Of a DNA stretch of 64,000 bases, positions 14,013-21,911 are shown one piece after another. Numbering within the stretch: position 1 is the stretch's first letter; each line of letters begins with the position of its first letter. The notes under the pieces were generated by a model. That model was given only the letters and a program-made list of their open reading frames with translations, was not told the origin of the DNA and did not search any database. Origin of the DNA: Sabulicella glaciei (lineage in GTDB: Bacteria > Pseudomonadota > Alphaproteobacteria > Acetobacterales > Acetobacteraceae); NCBI RefSeq assembly GCF_026183895.1, contig NZ_JAPFQI010000014.1, positions 55,060-119,059 of the forward strand, in the 5' to 3' direction. A program made the position numbers and the translations under genes.

Positions 14013-15320
14013 TCACTCGTGTCGCAGCGCCTGGATGGGGTCGAGGCTCGCGGCGCGCCGCGCCGGCCAGTAGCCGAAGAACAGCCCGGTCAGGCCTGAG
14101 ACGGCGACGGCGAGCGCCACCGCGTCCCATTGGATCAGGACCGGCCAGCCGCCGGCGGCTCCCAGCGTGTGCGCCAGCGCGATGCCGACCGCGACGCCGG
14201 CCGCGCCGCCGAGCAACGCCAGCAGCACCGCCTCCAGCAGGAATTGCCGCAGGATGTCCTGCCGCCGCGCTCCGACCGCAAGGCGCAGCCCGATCTCGCG
14301 CGTGCGCTCCGTCACGCTCACCAGCATGATGTTCATCACGCCGATCCCACCCACCAGCAGCGACACGGCGGCGACCGCGGCCAGCAGCAGGGACAGGGTG
14401 CGCGCCGAGGCGTCGCGCGTCGCGGCGATCTCGCTCAGGTTGCGGATGTTCACCGTTTCCGGCTCGTTGGCGGCCACGCGGTGGCGCTGGCGGAAGAAGG
14501 CGCGCAGCTGCTCCTCCACCTCGGCCATGTCCTCGCCTTCCGCCACCTTCACGGAGATGGAGCCGACCGAGCGGGCGAAGGCGCGGCTCGCCCCCATGAC
14601 GGAGCGGCGCGCCGTCCAGTAGGGCATCACCACCATGTCGTCCTGGTCCTGGCCCATGGGGTTCTGCCCCTTGCGGCCGAGGACGCCGATCACCTCGAAG
14701 GGCGTGGCGCGGATGCGGATCTCGCGCCCCACCGGGTTCTCGTCGCCGAACAGGTTCTCCGCCACGGTCTGGCCGATCAGCGCGACCTTGCGGCCGGAGG
14801 TGGCTTCCTCCTCCGAAAAGAAGCGGCCCTCCGCGACCACCCATTCATGGGCGACGAACCAGTCCAGGTCGGTGCCGTTGACCCAGGTGGACCAGTTCTG
14901 GTTGCTGTAGACGATCTGCAATTGCTGGCGGATCGTGCCTGCGGCGGCCTCCACCGCCGGGATCTCGCGCGGGATGGCCTGGGCGTCGTCCCACGACATG
15001 TTGGGCCGCTGCCCCGCGCCGAGCGAAACGCCGCCCATCCGCACGTTCGAGCCCCAGACCAGCAGCAGGTTCGCGCCGAGCGACTGGATCTGCGACAGCA
15101 CCTGCTGCCGCGCCCCGGCCCCCACCGCCACGGTGACGATCACCGCCGCGACGCCGATGAAGATGCCGAGCGCGGTGAGCGCGGCGCGCAGCTTGTTGGC
15201 GGCAAGCGCCGACAGCGCGGCCAGCCCCGCCTCGCCGAAGGAAAGCCCGGCGCGGCCGGGTGGCAGCGGGGGAAGCGGCGTCGCGACGGGGCGCGCAACC
15301 TCGCGCGTGATCACGTTCAT
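14013..15320 (-). CDS. MacB-type ABC transporter permease
   Basis: A 435-residue permease of the MacB/FtsX type. The first helix is near residues 35-60 (LAANKLRAALTALGIFIGVA). A large periplasmic MacB_PCD domain follows (about 65-300: QIQSLGANLLLVWGSNVRMG, MSWDDAQAIPREIPAVEAAA). Three C-terminal helices include LLVGGIGVMNIMLVSVTERT and REIGLRLAVGARRQDILRQF, the canonical FtsX signature, and the chain ends ASLDPIQALRHE. The separate ATPase gene overlaps it by four bases (ATGA), and the periplasmic adaptor is upstream, giving a three-gene tripartite efflux or export operon. No TolC-like gene is in the window. Substrates could be macrolides, peptides or siderophores. The IS lies 70 bases beyond its stop. 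Confidence 0.94.
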   Translation of the reverse strand: MNVITREVARPVATPLPPLPPGRAGLSFGEAGLAALSALAANKLRAALTALGIFIGVAAVIVTVAVGAGARQQVLSQIQSLGANLLLVWGSNVRMGGVSLGAGQRPNMSWDDAQAIPREIPAVEAAAGTIRQQLQIVYSNQNWSTWVNGTDLDWFVAHEWVVAEGRFFSEEEATSGRKVALIGQTVAENLFGDENPVGREIRIRATPFEVIGVLGRKGQNPMGQDQDDMVVMPYWTARRSVMGASRAFARSVGSISVKVAEGEDMAEVEEQLRAFFRQRHRVAANEPETVNIRNLSEIAATRDASARTLSLLLAAVAAVSLLVGGIGVMNIMLVSVTERTREIGLRLAVGARRQDILRQFLLEAVLLALLGGAAGVAVGIALAHTLGAAGGWPVLIQWDAVALAVAVSGLTGLFFGYWPARRAASLDPIQALRHE

Positions 15321-16042
15321 GCGAAGGGCACCCCGATCATCGCCGCCGCGTCCACGGGCGGGTGCGTCTCGTCCTCGAAGAGGCGCCCGTCGCGGAAACG
15401 CAGCGTGCGCCCGGCGAAGGCCGCCACGTCCGGGTCGTGGGTGACGCAAAGGATGGACACGCCCGAGCGGTTGAGCGCCTGGAACAGCGCCATGATCTCG
15501 AGGCCCGTGCGGCTGTCCAGCGCGCCGGTCGGCTCGTCGGCCAGCAGCAGTTCGGGGCCGCAGACCAGGGCGCGCGCGATGGCGACGCGCTGCTGCTGCC
15601 CGCCCGAGAGCTGGCTCGGCGTGTGGTGCATGCGCGAGGCGAGGCCGACGCGCTCCAGCGCCATCTCCGCCCGCTCCCGCCGGATCTTCGGCGGGATGCC
15701 GCGATACAGCATCGGCATCATCACGTTGCTGAGCGCGTCGGAGCGCGGCAGCAGGTGGAAGGACTGGAACACGAAGCCGATCTTCTCGCCGCGCAGCGCG
15801 GCCAGGCGCTCGGGCGATAGCGTCCCCACCTCCTCCCCGGCCAGGCGGTAGGAACCGCGCGTCGGCTGGTCCAAACAGCCGATCAGGTTCAGGAAGGTGC
15901 TCTTGCCCGAGCCGGAGGGGCCCATGGCGGCGACGAACTCGCCGGGCCGCATGGAGACGTTCACCCCCTCCAGCGCCGCCACCACCCCCTCGCCGGACGG
16001 GTAGTGGCGGGTAAGGTCGCGCGTCTCGATCAGCGCGTCCAT
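15317..16042 (-). CDS. MacB/LolD-type ABC transporter ATP-binding protein
   Basis: A 241-residue ATPase. Walker A is GPSGSGKSTFLNLIGCLDQP, the Q-loop is in IGFVFQSFHLLPR, and the signature is SQLSGGQQQRVAIARALVCG. Walker B is ELLLADEPTGALDSRTG, and the switch His is in LCVTHDPDVAAFA. It belongs to the LolD/MacB subfamily that powers FtsX-like permeases. Its start codon is shared with the end of the adaptor gene (stop at 16042-16044), and its stop overlaps the start of the permease, so all three are translationally coupled. The C-terminus extends about 15 residues past the usual end (THPPVDAAAMIGVPFA). Confidence 0.95.
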   Translation of the reverse strand: MDALIETRDLTRHYPSGEGVVAALEGVNVSMRPGEFVAAMGPSGSGKSTFLNLIGCLDQPTRGSYRLAGEEVGTLSPERLAALRGEKIGFVFQSFHLLPRSDALSNVMMPMLYRGIPPKIRRERAEMALERVGLASRMHHTPSQLSGGQQQRVAIARALVCGPELLLADEPTGALDSRTGLEIMALFQALNRSGVSILCVTHDPDVAAFAGRTLRFRDGRLFEDETHPPVDAAAMIGVPFA

Positions 16043-17658
16043 CAGAACAAGTTCCGCGAGGGCGGCGCGCGTCCGGCAGTACCGGAGGCGCGCTCCGTCC
16101 CGGTCACGACCTGCGCGCCCTCGGCGATCTCGCCGGACAGGATCTCGGTGACGCTGCCATCGGAAAGGCCGATGCGGACCGGGACGGCACGCGGCGCCGT
16201 GCCCTCGCGCTCCACCACCCAGACCGTGCCCGTGGCGCCACCGCGTCCGCCGCCACCCCCACGCGCGGCGGCGAGGCGGGCGCGCTGCTCGGGCGTCAGC
16301 ACGGCGTTCAGCCGGGACTGGAGGCGCTGCCGCGCCGCCTGCATCCCCTGGCGCCGCGCCTCGGCTTCGCCCGGCATCGCCGCCATGCGCTCACGCATCT
16401 CGGCCAGGGCTGCCTCCACCTCCTGCCGCTGGGTGGGGCTCAGGTCTTCCATTTGGCGCAGCGCGGCGGCCATCGGGCTTTCGGGCGGCGCATTGGCGGC
16501 GGTGGCGGACTGGCCCGCCGGGCGCCAGCGCAGCGCGGCGTTGGGCACGCGCAGCACGTCGCGGCGCTCGTCGGCCACGATGCGCAGCGTCGCGGTCATG
16601 CCGGGCAGCATGCGGCCATTGTTGTTCGGCGCGGCGATGATGACGGTGTAGGTGACGACGTTGTTCACCGTGGCCGGCGTCAGGCGGATGTCCTTCACCG
16701 TGCCACGCAGGTTCAGCTGCGGGTGCGCCGCCACCGTGAAGGTGACGCTCTGCCCGGTGCGGATGCGGCCGATATCGGCCTCGTCCACCGTGGCCCAGAC
16801 CTCCATCTCGTCCAGGTTGGCGGCGATGGTGAACAGGGTCGGCGCTTGCAACGAGGCTGCGACGGTCTGCCCCAGATCCACCGAGCGCGACACGACGATG
16901 CCGTCGATCGGCGAGCGGATGACCGTGAAGGACAGGTTCACCTCCACCTGCCGCAGCACGGCGGCGCGCTGCTCGGCCTGGGCCTCGGCCGTCTCGACCT
17001 GGGCGGCGGCGGTGCGGGCGGCGGCCTCGGCGCTGAGCTGGTTGGCCTCGGCCTGCTCGGCCTGGGCGCGCTGCGTGGCCAGCGCGGCCTGCGCGCCCTC
17101 GAAGGTGAAGCCGGCGCGGGTCGCGTCGCGCACGGCGCCGACGCCGGAGCGGCGCAGTTCCTCCGTCCGGTTGCGCTCGAAGGTCGCGTCGCGCAGCAGC
17201 GCCTCGGAGCGCTGCACCTCGGCCTTGGCGGCGGCGACGGCGGCGCGGGCCTGTCCTGCATCGGCGGCCGCGCGCTCCGCCTGGGCGCGGGCCACGACCA
17301 CGGCGGCGCGGGCGGCGAGCAGGTCGGCCTGGGCGGCCGCGCGCGTGGCCTCCAGCTGCTGGGTGTCGAGGCGCGCCAGGGCCTGGCCGGCCGTGACGCG
17401 GGTGTTCCAGTCGGCCATCACCTCGCGGATCTGGCCGGAAAGCTGCGAGCCGACGATGACGCTGTTGACCGGGTTCACCGTGCCCGTGGCGCTGACCACG
17501 GCGGTGATCGTCCCGCGATCCGCCTCGGCGAGGCGCAGGCGCGGCCCGGCCTCCGCGGCAGCACCCAGGCCGAGCACCCCAAGGGCGGGGGCACCCCAGA
17601 GATAGGCGCCGCCCGCGAGGAGCGGCAGGATCAGGAGGAAGGCGAGTGGCCGGCGCAT
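16042..17658 (-). CDS. MacA-like periplasmic adaptor with an inserted Spy-like LTPEQR segment
   Basis: About 538 residues, longer than typical MacA (about 370-400). A signal anchor (MRRPLAFLLILPLLAGGAYL) is followed by the lipoyl/barrel half GTVNPVNSVIVGSQLSGQIR, an Ala/Glu-rich coiled coil (residues about 95-230), and the second lipoyl half SFTVIRSPIDGIVVSRSVDL. Barrel segments are VDEADIGRIRTGQSVTFTVA and GRMLPGMTATLRIVADERRD. Then comes an unusual helical insert (about 395-475) with LSPTQRQEVEAALAEMRERM and RLNAVLTPEQRARLAAARGG, resembling the LTxxQ repeats of Spy/CpxP chaperones. A membrane-proximal domain ends the chain. The ATG at 17658 has GGGG upstream; 17670 is an alternative start. 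Confidence 0.9.
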   Translation of the reverse strand: MRRPLAFLLILPLLAGGAYLWGAPALGVLGLGAAAEAGPRLRLAEADRGTITAVVSATGTVNPVNSVIVGSQLSGQIREVMADWNTRVTAGQALARLDTQQLEATRAAAQADLLAARAAVVVARAQAERAAADAGQARAAVAAAKAEVQRSEALLRDATFERNRTEELRRSGVGAVRDATRAGFTFEGAQAALATQRAQAEQAEANQLSAEAAARTAAAQVETAEAQAEQRAAVLRQVEVNLSFTVIRSPIDGIVVSRSVDLGQTVAASLQAPTLFTIAANLDEMEVWATVDEADIGRIRTGQSVTFTVAAHPQLNLRGTVKDIRLTPATVNNVVTYTVIIAAPNNNGRMLPGMTATLRIVADERRDVLRVPNAALRWRPAGQSATAANAPPESPMAAALRQMEDLSPTQRQEVEAALAEMRERMAAMPGEAEARRQGMQAARQRLQSRLNAVLTPEQRARLAAARGGGGGRGGATGTVWVVEREGTAPRAVPVRIGLSDGSVTEILSGEIAEGAQVVTGTERASGTAGRAPPSRNLF

Positions 17659-17721
17659 CGTGCCCCGCATATAGGGTGATCGTTGTAACAACCGTGTTGC
17701 TGGACAGGGAAGGAGGGTGAC

Positions 17722-18627
17722 ATGCGTCTCCTGGTTCTGGGGGCGGGCGCCCTGGGTGGGTATTACGGCGGGAGGCTGCACGAGGCCGGGGGCGACGTCG
17801 CCTTCCTGGTCCGCCCCGCCCGCGCCGAGGCTCTGCGCCGGGACGGCTTGCGGATCGAAAGCCCCTATGGCGACGCCCACCTCCCCGTCCGCGCCGTCAC
17901 CGAGGCCGGACCGGGCTTCGACGCGGTTCTGCTGACCTGCAAGAGCTACGACCTGCCCGGCGCCATTGAGGCGGTGCGGCCCGCCGTGGAAGCCGGCGCG
18001 CCCGTGGTGCCGGTGCTGAACGGCATGTCCCACATCGCCGCCCTGCAGGAGGCCTTCGGGCCGGAGCGCGTGCTCGGCGGGCTGGCCAAGATCCAGGCGA
18101 CGCTGACCCCCGAGGGCACGGTGCGCCACTTCAACGACTGGCGCTGGCTGTTCTTCGGCCGCCTCGACGGCGCCCCCTGCCCCGTCTCGGCGGCGCTGGA
18201 AGAAGCCTTCGTCCCGGCGAAGGGCGTGGTGGCGAAGCAGGTGCCGGACATGGAGCGCCGCCTGTGGGAGAAGATCGTCCATCTCGGCACCTCAGCCATC
18301 GGCACGGTGCTGCTGCGGGGCGATGTGGGGCGCATCGTGCGCGCGGGCGGGACCGGGCTGCTACACCGCGTTCTGCAGCGCAACGCCGCCATCGCCGCCC
18401 ACCACGGCCACCCGGTGACGGACGCCTTCATGGCCGAATACGGCGCCCTGTTCAGCGACGCGGGCAGCGCCTACGTCACCTCCATGCTGCGCGACATCGA
18501 GCGCGGCGCGCGCAACGAGGGCGAGGCGGTGCTGGGCTTCCTGCTGGAGGCGGCGCGACGCGCCGGCGTGCCGGACGAGATCCACGAGGCGGCGCTGCTG
18601 CACGCCCGGGTGCAGCAGCCGGGGTGA
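17722..18627 (+). CDS. Ketopantoate reductase family protein (2-dehydropantoate 2-reductase)
   Basis: A 301-residue NADPH-dependent reductase of the ApbA/PanE family, which reduces 2-dehydropantoate to pantoate for coenzyme A synthesis. The Rossmann motif is MRLLVLGAGALGGYYGGRLH. LLTCKSYDLPGAIEAVRPAV contains the catalytic-type Lys, VVPVLNGMSHIAALQEAFGP is the conserved N-G-M loop, and MERRLWEKIVHLGTSAIGTV is the C-terminal substrate domain. Bacteria often carry several paralogues, and this one has no pan neighbours, so a related alpha-keto-acid substrate is possible. GGAAGGAGG stands five bases before the ATG. It diverges from the MacA-like gene over about 60 bases. Confidence 0.93.
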   Translation: MRLLVLGAGALGGYYGGRLHEAGGDVAFLVRPARAEALRRDGLRIESPYGDAHLPVRAVTEAGPGFDAVLLTCKSYDLPGAIEAVRPAVEAGAPVVPVLNGMSHIAALQEAFGPERVLGGLAKIQATLTPEGTVRHFNDWRWLFFGRLDGAPCPVSAALEEAFVPAKGVVAKQVPDMERRLWEKIVHLGTSAIGTVLLRGDVGRIVRAGGTGLLHRVLQRNAAIAAHHGHPVTDAFMAEYGALFSDAGSAYVTSMLRDIERGARNEGEAVLGFLLEAARRAGVPDEIHEAALLHARVQQPG

Positions 18628-18640
18628 CGCGCCCGCGCGG

Positions 18641-20296
18641 CTAGGCCGCTTCCCCCATCGCGGGGCCGGGGAGCGGGAACTCCACGCGCAGGACGGTGCC
18701 GTCGCATTGCTCCAACTGCGACGTGCCACCCAGATGCGCCGCAAAGCCCCGGATCAGCGAAAGCCCCATCCCCTCCTCCCGGCCGTCGGGCAAGCCGCGT
18801 CCGTCATCGCGCACCTCCAGCACGGCCTGCCCGGCCTTGCGCCGCAGCGTGATGGTGACCCGCCCGGACTCGCCTTCCGGGAAGGCGTGGCGGGACACGT
18901 TCAGCAACGCCTCGGTGACGAGAAGGGCGAGCGAGGTGGCCTGTTCCGCCGGCAGGATCACGTTCTCCGCCTCGACGACGGTGTCCGACCCGGCGACCAC
19001 TTGGCTCGCCAGTTCGCGGAGCAGCGGCGCCACTGGCACAACGGTGCCGGCCCCTTCCGTGTCCAGGTAGCGGTGCAGCGTGGCCAGGGCCTGCACCCGG
19101 TCGCGCGCCGTTTCGAACTCGGCGCGCATCTCCGAATCGCCGATGCGGTCGCACTGCATGTTCAGCAGGGAGGCGACGATCTGCAGGTTGTTCTTCACCC
19201 GGTGGTGGATCTCGGAAAGGAGGCGGTCGCGCTGGCTGAGGGCCTTGCGCAGATCCGCCTCGCGCCGCGCGATGGCACGCGACGCTGAGGCGAGGGCGGA
19301 GCCGACATCCGACACCTCGGCCGGGTCCCAGGCGGTGGTGGGCGGGGCGAAGGTCGTTTCGGGCTTCCAGGCGCGCACCGTATGGGCCAGCCGGCGCAAC
19401 GGGCGGGCGCAGGACAGTTCCGTTCCGGCCAGGACGATGAACAGGCAGGTTAGCAGAAAGAAGGTCAGCTCCGTGAGGCGCGTGATCAACTGATTGCGCG
19501 CCTCGCGCCGCGCTTCGGCGGCAGGGACGCCGACCAGCACCCGCATCCCCCGGTCGGGAGCCGAGATCGAATAGGCGAAGTCGCCGCCCACGCTGCTCGC
19601 GCCCACCCGCGTGTATCGTCCCGGCGCCTCGCTCAGCGCCGCCATCAGCGTCGCCTCGGGCAGCAGCGCAGCCTGGCGTTCATCCTGCGGCGGATAGGGA
19701 CGGTGAGCGGAATCGAGCAACCAGGTGTGGTGGCGCGTCGCATCCTCGCGATTCTCGGCGGTGAACCAGTCCGCACGGATGGAGGCCCCCGCCACGGCGA
19801 TCACCGCGTCGCCTTCCAGCAGCGGCGCGGCGGCTGGCAATTCGACCCGACCCGAACCGGGATCGAGCACGAACTTGCCAAGGATGTAGCTGCGTTCCTG
19901 CCGCAGGCGCGCCAGAAAGCCGGCATTCGCCGTTTCGCTGCCTTGCGTGCCATGGGAATTGCAGAGGAGCCGCCCATCCGGATCGAGAAACCAGAGGTCG
20001 GTGTAGCGGCCGTCGAACAAGCCACGCATCCGGCCGAGGATGCGGGAGCAATCCACGGGGCTGAGGCTCGCGAAGTTCTGGAAGCGGGCCAGCCCGCGAA
20101 CGAGGTTCTCGAGGTCGTTGAGGGCCAGGGCGTGACGCACCGCGTCGGCCTCGCCAATGACCGTCGCCCTTTCGGCAATGGCGGTGAGCGACTGCTCGTA
20201 TTTCTGCCAGGCATTGGCCCCGGCGATGATGGCCACCGGGATTCCGGCGACCAGCACAAGCGCGACCAGCCTTGACCTGATGCCGGAGAAGATCAT
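18641..20296 (-). CDS. HisKA_2-type sensor histidine kinase of the general stress response locus
   Basis: A membrane sensor kinase of about 551 residues. Two transmembrane helices (near residues 8-30 and 270-295) bracket a periplasmic dCache-like sensor domain with LWFLDPDGRLLCNSHGTQGS and FAYSISAPDRGMRVLVGVPA. A HAMP-like linker leads to the phosphoacceptor SEIHHRVKNNLQIVASLLNM, diagnostic of the HisKA_2/HWE class. The ATPase lobe has TEALLNVSRHAFP (N-box) and LEVRDDGRGLPDGREEGMGL. It lies 44 bases after nepR and is probably the kinase that phosphorylates PhyR. The start is either ATG 20296 or TTG 20305, the latter preceded by GGAG. Confidence 0.93.
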   Translation of the reverse strand: MIFSGIRSRLVALVLVAGIPVAIIAGANAWQKYEQSLTAIAERATVIGEADAVRHALALNDLENLVRGLARFQNFASLSPVDCSRILGRMRGLFDGRYTDLWFLDPDGRLLCNSHGTQGSETANAGFLARLRQERSYILGKFVLDPGSGRVELPAAAPLLEGDAVIAVAGASIRADWFTAENREDATRHHTWLLDSAHRPYPPQDERQAALLPEATLMAALSEAPGRYTRVGASSVGGDFAYSISAPDRGMRVLVGVPAAEARREARNQLITRLTELTFFLLTCLFIVLAGTELSCARPLRRLAHTVRAWKPETTFAPPTTAWDPAEVSDVGSALASASRAIARREADLRKALSQRDRLLSEIHHRVKNNLQIVASLLNMQCDRIGDSEMRAEFETARDRVQALATLHRYLDTEGAGTVVPVAPLLRELASQVVAGSDTVVEAENVILPAEQATSLALLVTEALLNVSRHAFPEGESGRVTITLRRKAGQAVLEVRDDGRGLPDGREEGMGLSLIRGFAAHLGGTSQLEQCDGTVLRVEFPLPGPAMGEAA

Positions 20297-20340
20297 CCAG
20301 CCCAATGCGGTACTCCGTCCGGGCCGGGACGGCTCCTGTT

Positions 20341-20553
20341 CTATTTGCTCTTGGCTTGGTCGCGCTCGATCAACGCAAGGATCTCAGGCGGAATCGGTTC
20401 TTTCGCGACATCGTCGAAGAGCGAGTGAAGACCTCGTTGGAGCCACAGATCGAACGCCGCGTCGGGCGAGGACCGACGTCCCCGCCCGCTCGACTTGCCA
20501 TCCGGCCTCATTTCAGAGTGCGACCTTGCTGGCTTCTGTGGCGTCTCGCTCAC
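20341..20553 (-). CDS. nepR: NepR anti-sigma factor
   Basis: A 70-residue anti-sigma factor. The N-terminal half is polar and disordered. The C-terminal half, AFDLWLQRGLHSLFDDVAKE followed by PIPPEILALIERD, is the NepR helix pair that binds EcfG and, after phosphorylation, PhyR. The GTG at 20553 is chosen because AAGGGAG lies five bases upstream. The gene begins ten bases after the ecfG stop codon, so the two are cotranscribed. The length fits the 60-70 residues usual for NepR. In the known circuit NepR holds EcfG inactive until phosphorylated PhyR captures it. Confidence 0.93.
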   Translation of the reverse strand: MSETPQKPARSHSEMRPDGKSSGRGRRSSPDAAFDLWLQRGLHSLFDDVAKEPIPPEILALIERDQAKSK

Positions 20554-20563
20554 CAACGCTCCC

Positions 20564-21211
20564 TTACACCGCGCCGCTGCGCCGCTCATCCGTGGCCAAC
20601 ATACGACGCTGAGGGGAGCGGGGGGAAGCGGTCCGGCCAGCGGAAGGCCGCTGCGCCACACCCGGGCGCTGGGCCACCGGCTCCTCGCCGAGCAGCCAAG
20701 CCTGGAGCTGCTTGCGGGCGCGGAAGACGCGGCACTTCAGCGTGCCGACCGCGACGCCCAGCTGCTCCGACACTTCCTCGTAGGACATGCCTTGCACCGT
20801 CACCATCATCAGGGCGAGGCGCTGGTCGGCCGGCAGCTTCCCAAGGGCGTGACGGAGTTCCTGCAGGGCGATGCTGTCCTCCTGGCCCGCGGCACGGGCG
20901 AAAGCATCGGCCGGAGCCTCTTCGACCTCCACCGTCTCGCGACGGCGGCGCATGTCGGACAGGAAGCGGTTCCGCAGGATGCGGCTCATCCACGCCTTGA
21001 AATTGGTGCCCGGCGTGAAGGAATGCTGCGCCGCCAAGGCGTTGGTGACGGCGGCCTGGACCAGGTCATCCGCGTCGGCCCGGTTGCGCGTCAGGGCGAA
21101 GGCCTGCTGCCGGAGGGCCGGGAGGGCCTGGACCATCAATTCATGGAAGGGGGTGCCGGGATCGGTGGCGCCCATCTGGTCCATCACGGTGGGGGCCTTC
21201 GGGTCGCGCAT
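20564..21211 (-). CDS. ecfG: General stress response sigma factor EcfG
   Basis: An ECF sigma factor of the EcfG group, about 215 residues. Region 2 has LPALRQQAFALTRNRADADD, LVQAAVTNALAAQHSFTPGT and NFKAWMSRILRNRFLSDMRR. Region 4 has LGKLPADQRLALMMVTVQGM and SYEEVSEQLGVAVGTLKCRV, followed by a basic tail. Adjacent nepR, phyR and a HisKA_2 kinase establish the identity. The start MRDPKAPTVMDQMG at 21211 is preferred because GGAGAGG precedes it by nine bases; ATG 21235 has no such site. A weak autoregulatory element, GCAAC-N17-TATT, lies at 21244-21269 on the minus strand. Confidence 0.94.
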   Translation of the reverse strand: MRDPKAPTVMDQMGATDPGTPFHELMVQALPALRQQAFALTRNRADADDLVQAAVTNALAAQHSFTPGTNFKAWMSRILRNRFLSDMRRRRETVEVEEAPADAFARAAGQEDSIALQELRHALGKLPADQRLALMMVTVQGMSYEEVSEQLGVAVGTLKCRVFRARKQLQAWLLGEEPVAQRPGVAQRPSAGRTASPRSPQRRMLATDERRSGAV

Positions 21212-21297
21212 CGGGTTAGTCCTCTCCATTCTCATGCCAAGGCAATACCGATCGAAGGAGTATCGTTGCGACGCAGCGAGGAGAAAATTTCCGATCT

Positions 21298-21316
21298 TTT
21301 CATCCCATTGATGAAA
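21298..21316. repeat. AT-rich inverted repeat between the two sigma-factor genes
   Basis: TTTCATC-CCATT-GATGAAA is a perfect 7-bp hairpin in a noticeably AT-rich stretch (21285-21350). It lies after the stop codon of the second ECF gene and upstream of ecfG. There is no long T-run on the minus strand, so it may be a weak terminator or a binding site. Confidence 0.4.
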
Positions 21317-21336
21317 CCCCCCTTAAGCCTTCCTAT

Positions 21337-21861
21337 TTAGGAGGAGGAATGCGTGTTCGTCCTGTCCAGGTCCGGCCCAGCGCGATGGACCAGCGCGGCC
21401 CGCAAGGCAGAGCGGGCACGGCTGACGCGCGCCTTGATGGTGCCCTCCGCCACGCCCACCACCTCCGCCACCTGCGCCGTTGTCATGCCCTGCACGCCCA
21501 CCAGCATGAGCGCCTCGCGCTGGGCCAAGGGGAGTTCCGCCATGGCACGCGCCAACTCGTCCAGTTCCAGCCGGTCACCCTGGCTGGCGGGGCGGCTTTC
21601 CTCCGGACGCTGCGCCTCCAACGCGCGGCGCTCGCGGCCCGCCTTGCGTGCCTGTCCGAGCCAGACGTTGCGGAGAATGGTGAACAGCCAGGCCCGCAGC
21701 TCCGTCCCCGGCTCGAATTGCGTCTCGGCCCGGAGTGCGCGGAGGATCGTTTCCTGCACGAGGTCATCCGCCGCGGCGGCGCTGCGCGCCAGCGTGCGGC
21801 CATAGGCACGCAGCGCCGGCAGAAGCCGGGGCAGTTCCGGACGGATGGAGAAGGAATCCAT
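21337..21861 (-). CDS. Second ECF sigma factor in the stress locus, EcfG-related
   Basis: A 174-residue ECF sigma factor. Region 2 reads LPALRAYGRTLARSAAAADD, LVQETILRALRAETQFEPGT and ELRAWLFTILRNVWLGQARK. Region 4 reads LPLAQREALMLVGVQGMTTA and QVAEVVGVAEGTIKARVSRA. It is closely similar in layout to the EcfG encoded just downstream, including the F-x-P-G-T segment before the region 2.3/2.4 helix, so it looks like a paralogue. MDSFSIRPELPRLLPALRAY (ATG at 21861) is taken as the start. It diverges from phyR across 50 bases. A poor EcfG-like element, GGGAC-N15-CGTT, precedes it. Whether NepR also controls it is unknown. Confidence 0.92.
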   Translation of the reverse strand: MDSFSIRPELPRLLPALRAYGRTLARSAAAADDLVQETILRALRAETQFEPGTELRAWLFTILRNVWLGQARKAGRERRALEAQRPEESRPASQGDRLELDELARAMAELPLAQREALMLVGVQGMTTAQVAEVVGVAEGTIKARVSRARSALRAALVHRAGPDLDRTNTHSSS

Positions 21862-21911
21862 TCGCCGTCTAATATCTCTCAACGATTGCCGTTTCAGGAG
21901 TCCCCCCACGC

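Noticed and set aside
21862..21911. EcfG promoter for phyR or the second ECF gene
   Set aside because: Only GGGAC-N15-CGTT (minus strand) was found, with off-consensus spacing; nothing acceptable on the plus strand.
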